Positions 14,155 through 26,940 of a DNA stretch of 64,000 bases are shown piece after piece. The DNA is from Orientallactaga sibirica (Eukaryota > Chordata > Mammalia > Rodentia > Dipodidae), in NCBI GenBank assembly GCA_036365145.1, contig JAEOAD010002856.1, positions 310,001 to 374,000 on the forward strand, in the 5' to 3' direction. Positions within the stretch are counted from its first letter, which is position 1; every line of letters begins with the position of its first letter. Position numbers and translations under genes: made by a program. A model generated the notes under the pieces. It worked only from the letters and a program-made list of their open reading frames with translations, was not told the origin of the DNA and ran no database searches.

Positions 14155-14400
14155 GATTTTTTTTAATCAATATATATTTTTTATTTATATTATTCTGATT
14201 TTACATTCATAGTATTGGTTTCATTGTCCTCCTCCCCTTCCTCCCACTTTCAAAGGGGCCCTCATCAATGGGGAATGTTTATCATGCATTGTGAGTTTGC
14301 TCAAGAGTTCTGGTGGATAGGCCCCAGTCTCTGTGCATAATGCCCCAACTTGTGACTCTAACAATCTTTCCGCCCCCTCTTCTGCGAGTTTCCCTGAGCT
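14155..14400 (-). mobile_element. Antisense L1-type 3' fragment inside the satellite
   Basis: The satellite stops after AGGAAAGTTTGA and resumes at GCTGAACCCACTTTGTAGG. In between lies T-rich then C/T-rich sequence starting with a run of T, as expected of a poly(A) retroelement inserted on the minus strand. It resembles 48,190-48,480: both contain a CCTCC-rich stretch followed by a segment ending CCCCCTCTTC and then TTTCC. The family assignment (L1 3' UTR) is tentative. I see no target-site duplication, and about 12 bp of the monomer are missing at the junction. Confidence 0.5.
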
Positions 14401-17400
14401 GAACCCACTTTGTAGGAAAGCAACTCATTTCGAGAGCTGAACAAACTTATTTCACACAGTATACTGTTTGGCAATGGAGATGTTTCTTTTCTAACACAAC
14501 TACTTTAGAAATAAAACTGATCTACTAAGTTGTACATCTTGTCAGATTGTACAATCGAGGAAAGTTTGAACTTGCTGCACTCAACCGTCTTTGTAGGAAA
14601 GCTAGTCATTCCAAGAGCAGACATGCTTATTTCACTCAGTACAGTCCTTGGCAATGAAGATGTTTCTTTTCTAACACAACTACTTTAGAAATGAACCGAG
14701 TGTACTAAGTTGTACATCTTCATAGATTACACAAAGGAGGAAAGTTTGTTCTTGCTGCACTCAATGCTCTGTGTAGGAAAGCAAGTCATTCCGAGAGCAG
14801 AACTAGCTTAATTCACACAGTACAGTGTTCGGCAATGAAGATATTTCTTTTCTATAGTAACTACATTAGAAATGAAATGCATATAGTAAGTTGTACATCT
14901 TGTCAGATTACACAAGCGAGGAAAGTATGAACTTTCTGCTCTCAACCATCTTCGTAGGAAACCAACTCCTTCCGAGACAAGAACTAGCTTATTTCACACA
15001 GTACAGTGTTCAGCAACAGAGATGTTTCTTTTCTAACTAAACTACTTCAGAAACCAAGTGCATCTACTAAGTTGTACAACTTGTCAGATTACACAAACGA
15101 GGAAAGTTTGAAGTTGCTGCACTTAACCATCTTTGTAGGAAAGCAAGTCATTCTGAGAGCAGAACTAGCTTATTTCACTCAGTACAGTGTTTGGAAGTGA
15201 AGATGTTTCTTTTATATAGAAAGTACATTAGAAATGAAACTTATGTAGTAAGTTGTACATCTTGTTAGATTACACAAACGAGGAAAGTTTGAATTTGCTG
15301 CATTGAATCTTCTTCGTAGGAAAGTCACTCATTCCAAGAGCTGAACTAGCTTAATTCACATAGTAGAGTGTTTGGCAATGAAGGTGTTTCTTTTCTAATG
15401 CAACTACTTTAGAAATGAAAAGAATCTACTAAGTGGTATATCTTGTTAGATTACACAAACGAGGAAAGTTTGAACTTGCTGCACTCAACCTACATGGTAA
15501 GATGGCAACTCATTCCAAGAGCTGAATAAGCTTATTACATACAGTACAGTATTCAGCAATGAAGATGTTTCTTTTCTAACACAACTACTTTAGAAACAAA
15601 CCGAATTTACTGAGTTGTACATCTTCTTAGATTACACAAAGGAAGAAAGTTTGAACTTGCTGCAGTCAACCCTCTTCGTAGGAAAGCAAGTCATTTGGAG
15701 AGCAAAACTAGCTTAATTCACACAGTACAGTGTTCGGCAATGAAGATGTTTCTTTTCTATAGAAACTACATTAGAAATGAAATGAATCTACGACTTTGTA
15801 CATTTTGTTAGATTACACAAATGAGGAATGTTTGATCTTGCTGAACTGAACCCTCTTCATAGGAAAAAAAACTTATTCCGAAGGCAGAACTAGTGTAATT
15901 CACATAGTACAGTGTTCGACAATGAAGATATTTCTTTTCTAACCCAACTACTTTAGAAATGAAAAGAATCTACTAAGTTGTACATCTTGTTAGATTATAC
16001 AAATGGGGAAAGTTTGAACATGCTATACTCAACCCTCTTCATAGGAAAGCAACTCATTCCAAGAGCTGAACAAGTTTCTTTCACACAGTACAGTGTTCGG
16101 CAATGGAGATGTTTGTTTTCGAGCGCAACTACTTAGAAATGAAATAAATCTACTAAGTTGTACATATTTTTAGATTACAAAAGGAGAGAAGTTTGAACGT
16201 CCTGCGCTCAACTGTCTTCATAGGAAAGCAAGTCATTCCGAGAGCAGAACTAGCTTAATTCACACAGTACAATGTTCGGCAATGAAGATGTTTCTTTTCT
16301 ATAGAAACTACATTAGAAATGAAACGAATGTAGTAAGTTGTATATCTTGTTAGAGTATACAAACGAGGAAAGTTTGAACTCGCTGCACTGAATCCTCTTC
16401 TTAGGAAAGCAACTCATTCTGAGAGCAGAACAAGCATGTTTCACACAGTACAGTGTTTGGAAATGAAGATGTTTCTTTTCTAACACAAGTACTTTAGAAA
16501 TGGAACGAATCTACTAAGTTGTACATCTTGTTAGATTACACAAATGGGGAAAGTTGGAACTTGCTGTACTCTAACCGTCTTCGTTAGAAAGAAGTCATTC
16601 TGAGAGCAGAACTACCTTATTTCAATCAGTACAGTGTTTGGCAATGAAGATGTTCCTTTTCTATAAAAAGTATATGAGAAATGAAACGAATGTACCAAGT
16701 TGTACATCTTGTTAGATTACACAAACGAGGAAAGTTTGAACTTGCTGCACTGAACCCTCTTTGTAGGCAAGCCACTCATTCTGAGAGCTGTACTAGCTTA
16801 ATTCACACAGTGCAGTGTTCGGGAATGAAGATGTTTCTTTTCTAATGCAACTACTTTAGAAATGAAATGAATGTTCAAGGATGTACATCTTGTTAGATTA
16901 CACAAACGAGAAAAGTTTGAACTCGCTGCACTGAACCCTCTTCGTAGGAATGCAACTCATTCCAAGAGCAGATCTAGCTTATTTCACACAGTACAGTGTT
17001 TGGCAATGAAGATGTTTCTTTTCTAACGAAACTATTTAAGAAACCAACTGCATCTACTAAGTTGTACAACTTGTCAGATTACACAAACGAGGAAAGTTTG
17101 AACTTGCTGCACTCAACCGTCTTCGTAGCAAAGCAAGTCATTCTGAGAGCAGAACTTGCTATTTGCCTCAGTACAGTGTTTGGCAACGAAGATGTTTCTT
17201 TTCTAACACAATTACTTTAGAAATGAACTGAATCTACTAAGTTGTACATCTTTTTAGATTGCACAAACGAAGAAAGTTAGAATTCGCTGCACTGAACCGT
17301 CTTCATAGGAAAGCAACTCATTCAGAGAGCAGACCTCGCTTATTTCACACAGTACAGTGTTCGGCCATGAAAATGTTTCTTTTGTAACAGAACTACTTAA

Positions 17401-19949
17401 GAAACCAAATGCATCTCATAAGTTGTAAAACTTTTTAGATTACACAAAAGAGTAAATTTTGAACTTGCTGCACTGAACCCTCTTCTTAGGAAAGCCACTC
17501 ATTCCGAGAGCTGAACTAGCTTAATTCACATAGTACAGTGTTCAGCAATGAAGATGTTTCTTTTCTAACGCAACTACTTTAGAAACGAACCGAATCTGCT
17601 AAGTTGTACATCTTCTTGATTACACAAAAGAAGGAAAGTTTGAACTTGCTGCACTCAACACTCTTCATAGGAAAGCAACTCATTCTGAAAGCAGAACTAG
17701 CTTAATTCACACAGTACAGTGTTTGTCAATGAAGATATTTCTTTTCTATAGAAACTACATTAGAAATGAAATGAATGTACCAAGTTGTACAGCTGGATAG
17801 ATTCTACACAGGAAAACAATTTGACCTTGCTGCAGTGAACCCTCTTTGTAGGAAAGGAACTCATTCTGAGAGCAGAACTATCTCATTTCACACAGTACAG
17901 TGTTCTGCAAAGAAGATATTTCTTTTCTATAGAAAGTACATTAGAAATGACATGAATGTACCAAGTTGTACATCTTGTTAGATTACATAAACGAGGAAAG
18001 TTTGAACTTGCTTCATTCAACCATCTTCTTAGGAAATCAACTCATTCCAAGAGGTAAACTAGCTTATTTCACACAGTACTGTGTTCAGAAATGAAGATGT
18101 TTCTTTTGTTAGGCAACTACTTCAGAAATGAAACGAATTTACTAAGTTGTACATCTTTTTAGATTTCACAAATGGGGAAAGTTTCAGCTTGATGCACTTA
18201 AACCTCTTCGTAGGAAAGCAACTCATTCCGAGAGCAGAACTAGCTTAATTCACACAGTACAGTGTTGGGCAATGAAGATGTTTCTTTTCTATAGAAACTA
18301 CATTAGAAATAAAAAAAATCTATGACTTTGAACATCTTGTTAGAGTATACAATCGAGAGAAGTTTGGACTTGCTGCAGTGAACCCTCTTCATAGGAAAGC
18401 AACTCATTCCGAGAGCTGAACAAGCTTATTTCACACAGTACAGTGTTCAGGAATGGAGATGTTTCTTTTCTAACAGAACTACTTCAGAAATGAAACAAAT
18501 CTAGTAAGTTGTACATCTTTTTAGATTACACAAACGGGGAAAGTTTGAAATTGCTGCACTGAACCCTCTTCATAGGAAAGCAACTCATTCTGAGAGCAGA
18601 ACTAGATTAATTCACACAATACAGTGTTGGGCAATGAAGATATTTCTTTTCTATAGAAACTCCATTAGAAATACAATGAATCTACGACTTTGTACATCTT
18701 GTTCGATTATACAAACGAGAAAAGTTTGAACGTGTTGTACTCAACCCTCTTCGTAGGAACGCAACTCATTCCGAGAGCTGAACAAGCTTATTTCACACAG
18801 TACAGTGTTCGGCAATGGAGATGTTTCTCTTCTAACGTAACTACTTTAGAAATGAAACGAATCTACTAAGTTGTACATCTTCTTACGTTACACAAACGAG
18901 GAAAGTTTGAACTTGCTGCACTCAATCATGTTCGTAGAAAGTAACGTCATTCCGAGAGCAGAACAAGATTATTTCACTCAGTACAGTGTATAGCAATGAA
19001 GATGTTTCTTTTCTATAGAACTTACATTAGAAAAGAAACATATGTAGTAAGTTGTACATCTTGTTAGATTACACATACAAGGAAAGTTTGAACTCGCTGC
19101 ACTGAAACCTCTTTGTAGGATAGCAACTCATTCTGATAGCAGAACTAACTTATTTCACACAGTATAGTGTTGGGCACTGTACATGTTTCTTTTCTAACGA
19201 AACTACTTCAGAATCCAAATGCATCTACTAAGTTGTACAACTGGTCAGATTACACAAACGAGGAAAGTTTGAACTTGCTGCACTCAACCGTCTTTGTAGG
19301 AAAGCAAGACATTCTGAGAGCAGACATGCTTATTTCACTCAGTACAGTGCTTGGAATGAGATGTTTCTTTTCTAACCCAACTGCTTTAGAAATGAACCGA
19401 ATCTACTAAGCTGGACATCTTCTTAGATTACACAAAGGAGGAAAGTTTTAACTTGCTGCAGTCAACCCACATCGTAGGAAAGCAAGTCATTCCGAGAGCA
19501 GAACTAGATAATTTCACTCATTAGAGTGTATGGCCATGAAGATGTTTCTTTTCTACAGAAATTACATTACAAAAGCAACGTATGTAGCAAGTTGTACATC
19601 TTGTTAGTTTATACAAACGAGGAAAGTTTGAACTTGCTGTACTCAACCCTCTTCGTAGGCAAGCCACTCATTCCGAGAGCTGAACTAGCTTAATTCACAT
19701 AGTACAGTGTTTGGCAATGAAGATGTTTCTTTTCTAACGCAACTACTTTAGAAATTAAACGAATCTACCATGTTGTATATCTTGTTAGATTACACAAACA
19801 AGGAAAGTTTGAACTTGCTGCACTCAACCCTCTTCGGAGGGAAGCAACTCATTCTGAGAGCTGAACAAGCTTAGTTCACACAGTACAGTTTTTGGCAATG
19901 AAGATGTTTCTTTTCTATAGAAACTACATTAGAAATTAAATGAATATCC

Positions 19950-20630
19950 CGAGTTGTACATCTTCTGAACAAAGATTTACACAGTATAGTGTTTGGCAAA
20001 CGAGGAAGCAACTACTTTTGAACTTTGCATTGCATTGAACCGAGGAAAGTTTTCTTCTTTGTAGGAAAGCAAAGCAAGAGCAGACATCTTATTTCCAAGA
20101 TCTGTACAACTACTTTATAAACGAACTGAATGTTCTAAATTGTACATCTGTTTAGATTACACAAAGGAGGATGTTTCATTTTCTAAAGCAGAACTAGATT
20201 ATTTAGAAACCAAGTGCAGATCTACTAGAAAGTTGTACAATTTGTCAGTTTGAACTTGCTGTACTCAACCGTCTTTTACACAAACAAGGAAAGTTTGAAC
20301 CTGCTGCACTGAAGAAGAAACTACATTAGGAATGCAAGTCATTCTGAGAGCAGAACTAGATTTAATTCACAAAGTACAGTGTTTGGCAATGAAGATGTTT
20401 CTTTTCTATAGAAACTACATTAGAAATGAAACAAATCTATGAAGTTTCACATCTTGTCAGATTACACAAATGAGGAAAGTTTGAACTTGCTGCACTGAAC
20501 ACACTTTGTAGGAAAGCAACTCATTCAGAGAGCAGAACAAGCTTAATACACAGAGTATTGGGAAATGAAGATGTTTGTAGAAACTACAGGAATGAAGATG
20601 TTTCGAGGAAAAGTTTTTTCTAATGAAACT
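19950..20630. repeat. Phase-scrambled satellite segment
   Basis: The regular monomer order breaks here. Recognisable monomer pieces (TTTACACAGTATAGTGTTTGGC, ACGAGGAAG, GCAACTACTTT, GAACCGAGGAAAGTTTTC, AGAGCAGACAT) follow one another in the wrong order and at the wrong spacing. Several are joined within a word, for example AAAGCAAAGCAAGAGCAG. Regular phase returns at about 20,340, with a second break at about 20,530-20,630. It could be a genuine patchwork rearrangement or a consensus error from assembling a high-copy repeat. Confidence 0.75.
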
Positions 20631-23064
20631 ACTTCAGAAATCAAATGCATCCAATAAGTTGTACAACATGTCAGATTACACAAACAAGGAAAGTTTGAAC
20701 TTTCTGCACTCAACCGTCTTCGTAGGAAAGCAAGTCATTCCGAGAGCAGAACTAGCTTATTTCACTCAGTACAGTGTTTGGCAAGGAAGATGTTTCTTTT
20801 CTACAGAAAGTACATTAGAAATGAAACGAGAGTACCAAGTTGTACATCTTGTTATATTACACAAAAGAGGATAGTTTGAACTTGCTGCACTGAATCCTCT
20901 TCTTACGAAAGGCACTCATTCTGAGAGCTGAACTAGCTTAATTCACATAGTACAGTGTTCGGCAATGAAGACGTTTCTTTTCTAACGCAATTAATTACTT
21001 TAGAAATGAAATGAATCTACTAAGTTGTACATCTTGTTAGATGACACAAACGAGGAAAGTTTGAACTTGTTGCACTCAACCGTCTTCATACAAAATCAAC
21101 TTCTTCCAAGAGCTGAACAAGCTTATTATACACAGTACACTGTTCGGCAATGAAGATGTTTCTTTTCTAACGCACCTACGTTAGAAATGAACCGAATCTA
21201 CAACATTGTATATCTTCTTAGATTACACAAAGGAGGAAAGTTTGAACTTGCTGCACTCAACCCTCTTTGTAGGAAAGCAAGTCATTATGAGAGCAGAACT
21301 AGCTTACTTCACATAGTACAGTGTTTGGCAATGAAGATGTTTCTTTTCTATAGAAACTACATTAGAAATGAAACAAATCTATGACCTTGTATATCTTTTC
21401 AGATTACACAAACGAGGAAAGTTTGAACTTGCTGCACTCAACCCTCTTCGGAGGGAAGCAACTCATTCCAAGAGCTGAACAAGCTTATTTCACACAGTAG
21501 TTTTTGGCAATGAAGATTTTTCTTTTCTATAGAAACTACATTAGAAATGAAATGAATATCCGGAGTTGTACATCTTCTTAGGTTACACAAACGAGGAAAG
21601 TTTGAACTTACTGCACTGAACCCTTTCCGTAGGAAAGCAACTCATTCTGAGGGATAAACAAACTTATTTCACACAGTATAGTGTTTGGCAATGGAGATGT
21701 TTCTTTTCTAACGCAACTACTTTAGAAATGAAATGAATCTACTACATTGTGTATCTTCTTAGATTGTACAAACGACGAAAGTTTGAACTTGCTGCACTCA
21801 ACCGTCTTCTTAGGAAAGCAAGTCATTCCAAGAGCAGAACTAGATTATTTCACTCAGTACAGTGTATGGCAATGAAGATGTTTATTTTCTATAGAAACTA
21901 CATTAGAAATGAAACACATGTTGTAAGTTGTACATCTTGTAAGATTCACAAACGAGGAATGTTTGAACTTGCTGCCCTCAACCGTCTTCGTAGGGAAAGC
22001 AAGTCATTCTGAGAACAGAACTAGCTTAATTCACGCAGTACAGTGTTCAGCAATGAAGATGTTTCTTTTCTATAAAAACTATATTAGAAATGAAACGAAT
22101 CTACGACACTGTATATCTTGTTAGGTTATACAAACGAGGAAAGTTTGAACTCCGTGCACTGAACCCTCTTCATAGGAAAACAAATCATTCTGAGAGGAGA
22201 ACTAGCTTATTTCGCACAGTAGAGTGTTCGGCAATGAACATTTTTCTTTTCTAACGAAACTACTTCAGAAACGAAATGCATCTACTAAGCTGTACAAACT
22301 TGTCAGATTACAAAAATGAGGAAAGTTTGAACTTGCTGCACTCAACCATCTTCATAGGAAAGAAAGTCATTCTGAGAGCAGAACGAGCTTATTTCACTCT
22401 GTACAGTATTTGACAATGAAGATGTTTCTTTTCTGTAGAAAGTACTTTAGAAATGAAACGAATCTACCAAGTTGTATATCTTGTTAGATTACACAAAGGA
22501 GGAAAGTTTGAACTTGCTGCACTGAACCCTCTTCTTAGGAAAGCCGCTCATTCCGAGAGCAGACATGCTTATTTCACTCAGTACATTGCTTGGCAATGAA
22601 GATGTTTCTTTTCTAACGCAACTACTTTAGAAACAAACCGAATCTACTAAGTTGTACATCTTCTTAGATTACACAAAAGAGGAAAGTTTGAACTTGCTGC
22701 ACTGAACCCTCTTCGTAGGAAAGCAAGTCATTCCAAGAGTAGAACTAGCTTAATTCACACACTACAGTGTTCAGCAATGAAAATGTTCCTTTTCTATAGA
22801 AACTAAATTAGAAATGAAATGAATCTACGAGGTTGTACACCTTGTCAGAGTGCACAAACGAGGAAAGTTTGAACTTGCTGCACTGAACCCTCTTCGTAGG
22901 AAAGCAACTCATTCTCAGAGGAGAACTAGCTTAATTCACACACTACAGTGTTCGGCAATGAAGATCTTTATTTTCTAAAGAAACTAGTTCATAAACCAAA
23001 AGCATCTACTAAGTTGTACATCTTGTCGGATTACACAAATGAGGAAAGTTTGAACTTGCTGCAC

Positions 23065-23879
23065 TGAACCCTCTTCGTAGGAAAGCAACTCATTCTGAGA
23101 GCAGAACTAGCTTAATTCACACAGTACAGTATTGGGCAATGAAGATGTTTCTTTTCTAAAGAAACTACTTCAGAACCAAATGCATCTACTAAGTTGTACA
23201 TCTTGTCAGATTTCACAAACGGGGAAAGCTTGAACTTGCTGCACTGAACCCTCTTCGTAGGAAAGCAACTCATTCTGAGAGCAGAAGTAGCTTTATTCAC
23301 ACAGTACAGTGTTGGGCAATGAAGATGTTTCTTTTCTATAGAAACTACACTAGAAATGAAACGAATCTATGACTTTGTACATCTTTTTAGATTCTACAAA
23401 TGAGAAAAGTTTGAAAGTGCTGCACTCAACCCTCTTCGTAGGAAAGCAACTCATTCTGAGAGCTGAACAAGCTTATTTCACACAGTACAGTGTTCGGCAA
23501 TGGAGATGTTTCTTTTCTAACACAACTACTTTAGAAATGAAACGAATCTACTAATTTGTACATCTTGGTAGGTTACACAAACGAGGAAAGTTTGAACTTG
23601 CTGCACTCAACCCTTTTCGTAGGAAAGTAAGTCATTCCAAAAGCAGAACTACCTTAATTCAAAGCACAGTGTTCGGTAATGAAGATGTTTCTTTTCTTTA
23701 GAAGCTACATTAGAAATGAAACGAAGGGAGCTGCAGAGATGGCTTAGCGGTTAAATGCTTGCCTATGGAGCCTAAGGACCCCGGTTCAAGGCTTGATTCT
23801 CCAGGACCCACGTCAGCCAGATGCACAAGGGGGTGCACACATCTGGAGTTCGTTTGCAGTGGCTGGAGGTCCTGGCGCC

Positions 23880-23931
<52 letters not shown>

Positions 23932-24340
23932 CTGCCTATTTCTGTATCTCCCTCTATCTCAAATAAATAAATAAACAAAATAAAATATATTTTAAAAAAA
24001 GAAAAAGAAATGAAACCAAGGTACCAAGTTGTATATCTTGTAAGATTATACCAGGGGAAAAGTTTGAACTTGCTGCAGTGAACCCTCTTAGTAGGAAAGT
24101 AACTCATTCCAAGTGCAGAACTACCTTATTTCACACAGTACAGTGTTCAGCTATGAAGACATTTCTTTTCTAATGAAACTATTTCAGAAACCAAATGCAT
24201 TTACTAAGTTGTACATCTTCTTAGATTACACAATCTAGGAAAGTTTGAACTTGCTACACTCAACACTGTTCGTAGGAATGCACCTCATTCCGAGAGCTGA
24301 ACAAATTTATTTCACACAGTATAGTGTTTGGCAATGGAGA
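23065..24340. repeat. Duplicated satellite block with SINE, left copy
   Basis: This block, including the SINE at 23,726-24,005, is nearly repeated at about 33,085-34,530 with an offset close to 10,200 bp. Flanking satellite variants are shared, for example CTACACTAGAAATGAAACG, GACTTTGTACATCTTTTTAG, TTGAAAGTGCTGCACTC and ACACAATCTAGGAAAG. The right copy has one extra monomer upstream of the SINE. Confidence 0.88.
23726..24005 (+). mobile_element. DIP-like SINE in satellite, left copy
   Basis: tRNA-derived B2-superfamily SINE. It has an A-box-like head (CAGAGATGGCTTAGCGGTTAA), a B-box-like GGTTCAAGGC, and the body AGCCAGATGCACAAGGGGG, followed by GTTTGCAGTGGCTGGAGGTC. The tail is a (CT)n tract of about 45 bp (23,884-23,929) and an A-rich stretch with AAATAAATAAATAAAC. 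Satellite-derived flanks AGAAATGAAACGAA (23,712-23,725) and AGAAATGAAACCAA (24,006-24,019) form the target-site duplication, with one mismatch. Confidence 0.9.
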
Positions 24341-26579
24341 TGTTTCTTTTCTAACGCAACTACTTTAGAAATGAAACGAATGTACTAAGTTGTACATCTT
24401 ATTAGATTGTACAAACGAGGAAAGTTTGAACTTGCTGCACTCAACCGTCTTCGTGGGAAAGCAAGTAATTCCGAGAGTAGACATGCTTATTTCACTCAGT
24501 ACAGAGCTTGGCAATGAAGATGTTTCTTTTCTAACGCAACTACTTTAGAAATGATATGAATCTACTAAGTTGTACATCTTATTCGATTGTACAAATGAGG
24601 AAAGTTTGAACTTGCTGAACTCAACCGTCTTCATAGGAAAGCAAGTCATTCCAGGAGCAGAACTAGATTATTTCACTCAGCACAGTGTATGGCAATGAAG
24701 ATGTTTCTTTTCTATAGAAACTACATTAGAAATGAAACATATGTAGTAAGTTGTACATCATGTCAAATTAGACAAAGAAGGAAAGTTTGAACTTCCTGAA
24801 CTCAACCATGTTTGTAGGAAAGCACGTCATTCCGAGAGCTGAACAAGCTTATTACACACAGTACACTGTTCTGCAATGAAGATGATTCTTTTCTAATGCA
24901 ACTACTTTAGAAATGAACCGAATCTACAAAGGTGTACATCTTCGTAGATTACACAAAGGAAGAAAGTTTGAACTTGCTGCAGTCAACCCTTTTCGTAGGA
25001 AAGCAAGTCATTCTGAAAGCAGAACTAGCTTAATTCACACTGTACAGTGTTTGGCAATGAAGATGCTTCTTTTCTATAGAAACTATATTAGAAATGAAAG
25101 GCATCTACGACGTTGTACATCTTGTCAGATTACACAAACGAGGAAAGTTTGAACTTGCTGCACTGAACCTTCTTGGTAGGAAAGCAACTGATTCCGAGAA
25201 CAGAACTAGCTTAATACACACAGTGCAGTATTCAGCAATGAAGATGTCTCTTTTCGAACTAAACTACATTAGAAATGAAACCAATCTACGACTTTGTACA
25301 TCTTGTTAGATTACAGAAATGAGGGAAGTTTGAACTTGCTGCACTGAACTCTCTTCGTAGGAAAGCAACTCATTCCTAAGGCAGAATTAGGTTATTTCAC
25401 ACAGTACAGTGTTCGGTAATGAAGATGTTTCTTTTCTAAAGAAACTACTTCAGAAAACAAATGCATTTACTAAGTTGTACATCTTCTTAGACTTCACAAA
25501 CGAGGAAAGTTTGAACTTGCTGCACTCAACCCTCTCAGTAGGAAAGCAACTCATTCTGGGGGCTGAACCAACTTATTTCACACTATAGTGTTTGGAAATG
25601 GAGGTGTTTCTTTACTAATGCAACTACTTTAGAAATGAAACGAATCTACTAAATTGTACATGTTGTTAGATTTTACAAACAAGGAAAGTTTGAACTTACT
25701 GCACTCAACCGTTTTCGTAGAAAAGCAAGTAATTCCGAGAGCAGACATGCTTATTTCACTCAGTACAGTGTATTGCAATGAAGATGTTTCTTTTCTATGG
25801 AAACTACATGAGAAATGAAACGCATGTAGGAATTTGTACATCTTGTCAGATTACATGAACGCTGAAAGTTTGACCATCTTCGTAGGAAACCAACTCATTC
25901 TGAGAGCCTATCTAGCTTAATTCACACAGTACAGTGTTGGGCAATGAAGATGTTTCTTTTCTATAGAAACTACATTAGAAATGAAGCGAATCTACAACAT
26001 TGTACATCTTGTTAGATTACACAAACGAGGAAAGTTTGAACTTGCTGCATTGAACCCTCTTTGTAGGAAACCAACTCATTCCGAGAGCCTATCTAGCTTA
26101 ATTCACACAGTACAGTGTTGTGCAATGAAGATGTTTCTTTTCTATACAAAGTACAATAAAAATACAACGAATCTACTAAGTAGTACAACTTGTTAGATTA
26201 CACAAACGGGGAAAGTTTGAACTTGCTGAACTGAACCCTCTTCATAGGAAAGCAACTCATTCCGAGAGCAGAAGTAGCTTAACTCACACAGTACAGTGTC
26301 AGGCAATGAAGATGTTTCTTTTCTATAGAAAGTACATTAGAAATGAAACGAATGTACCAAGTTGTACATCTTGTTAGATTACACAAAAGAGGAAAGTTTG
26401 AACTTGATGCACTGAACCCTATTCGTAGTAAAGCCACTCATTCCGAGAGCTGAACTAGCATAATTTACATAGTACAGTGTTCGGCAATGAAGATGTTTCT
26501 TTTCTAACGCAACTACTTTAGAAATGAAACGAATATACTAAGTTGTTCATCTTGTTCGATTGTACAAATGAGGAAAGTT

Positions 26580-26940
26580 TGAACTTGCTGCACTCAACTA
26601 TCTTCGTAAGAAAGCACATCATTCCGAGAGTAGACATGCTTATTTCACTCAGTACAGTGCTGGGAAATGAACATGTTTCTTTTCTAACGAAACTACTTTA
26701 GAAACTAACCAAATCTATGAAGTTGTACATCTTCTTAGATTACACAAATGAGGGAAGTTTGAACTTGCTGCACTCAACTGTCTTCGTAAGAAAGCACATC
26801 ATTCCGAGAGTAGACATGCTTATTTCACTCAGTACAGTGCTAGGAAATGAACATGTTTCTTTTCTAACGTAACTACTTTAGAAACTAACCAAATCTATGA
26901 AGTTGTACATCTTCTTAGATTACACAAATGAGGGAAGTTT
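26580..26940. repeat. Very recent tandem duplication of one satellite monomer
   Basis: Two consecutive monomers (about 26,580-26,760 and 26,760-26,940) differ at only a handful of positions, whereas neighbours differ at many. Both contain AGAAAGCACATCATTCCGAGAG, AATGAACATGTTTC and ACTAACCAAATCTATGAAG. Confidence 0.9.
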
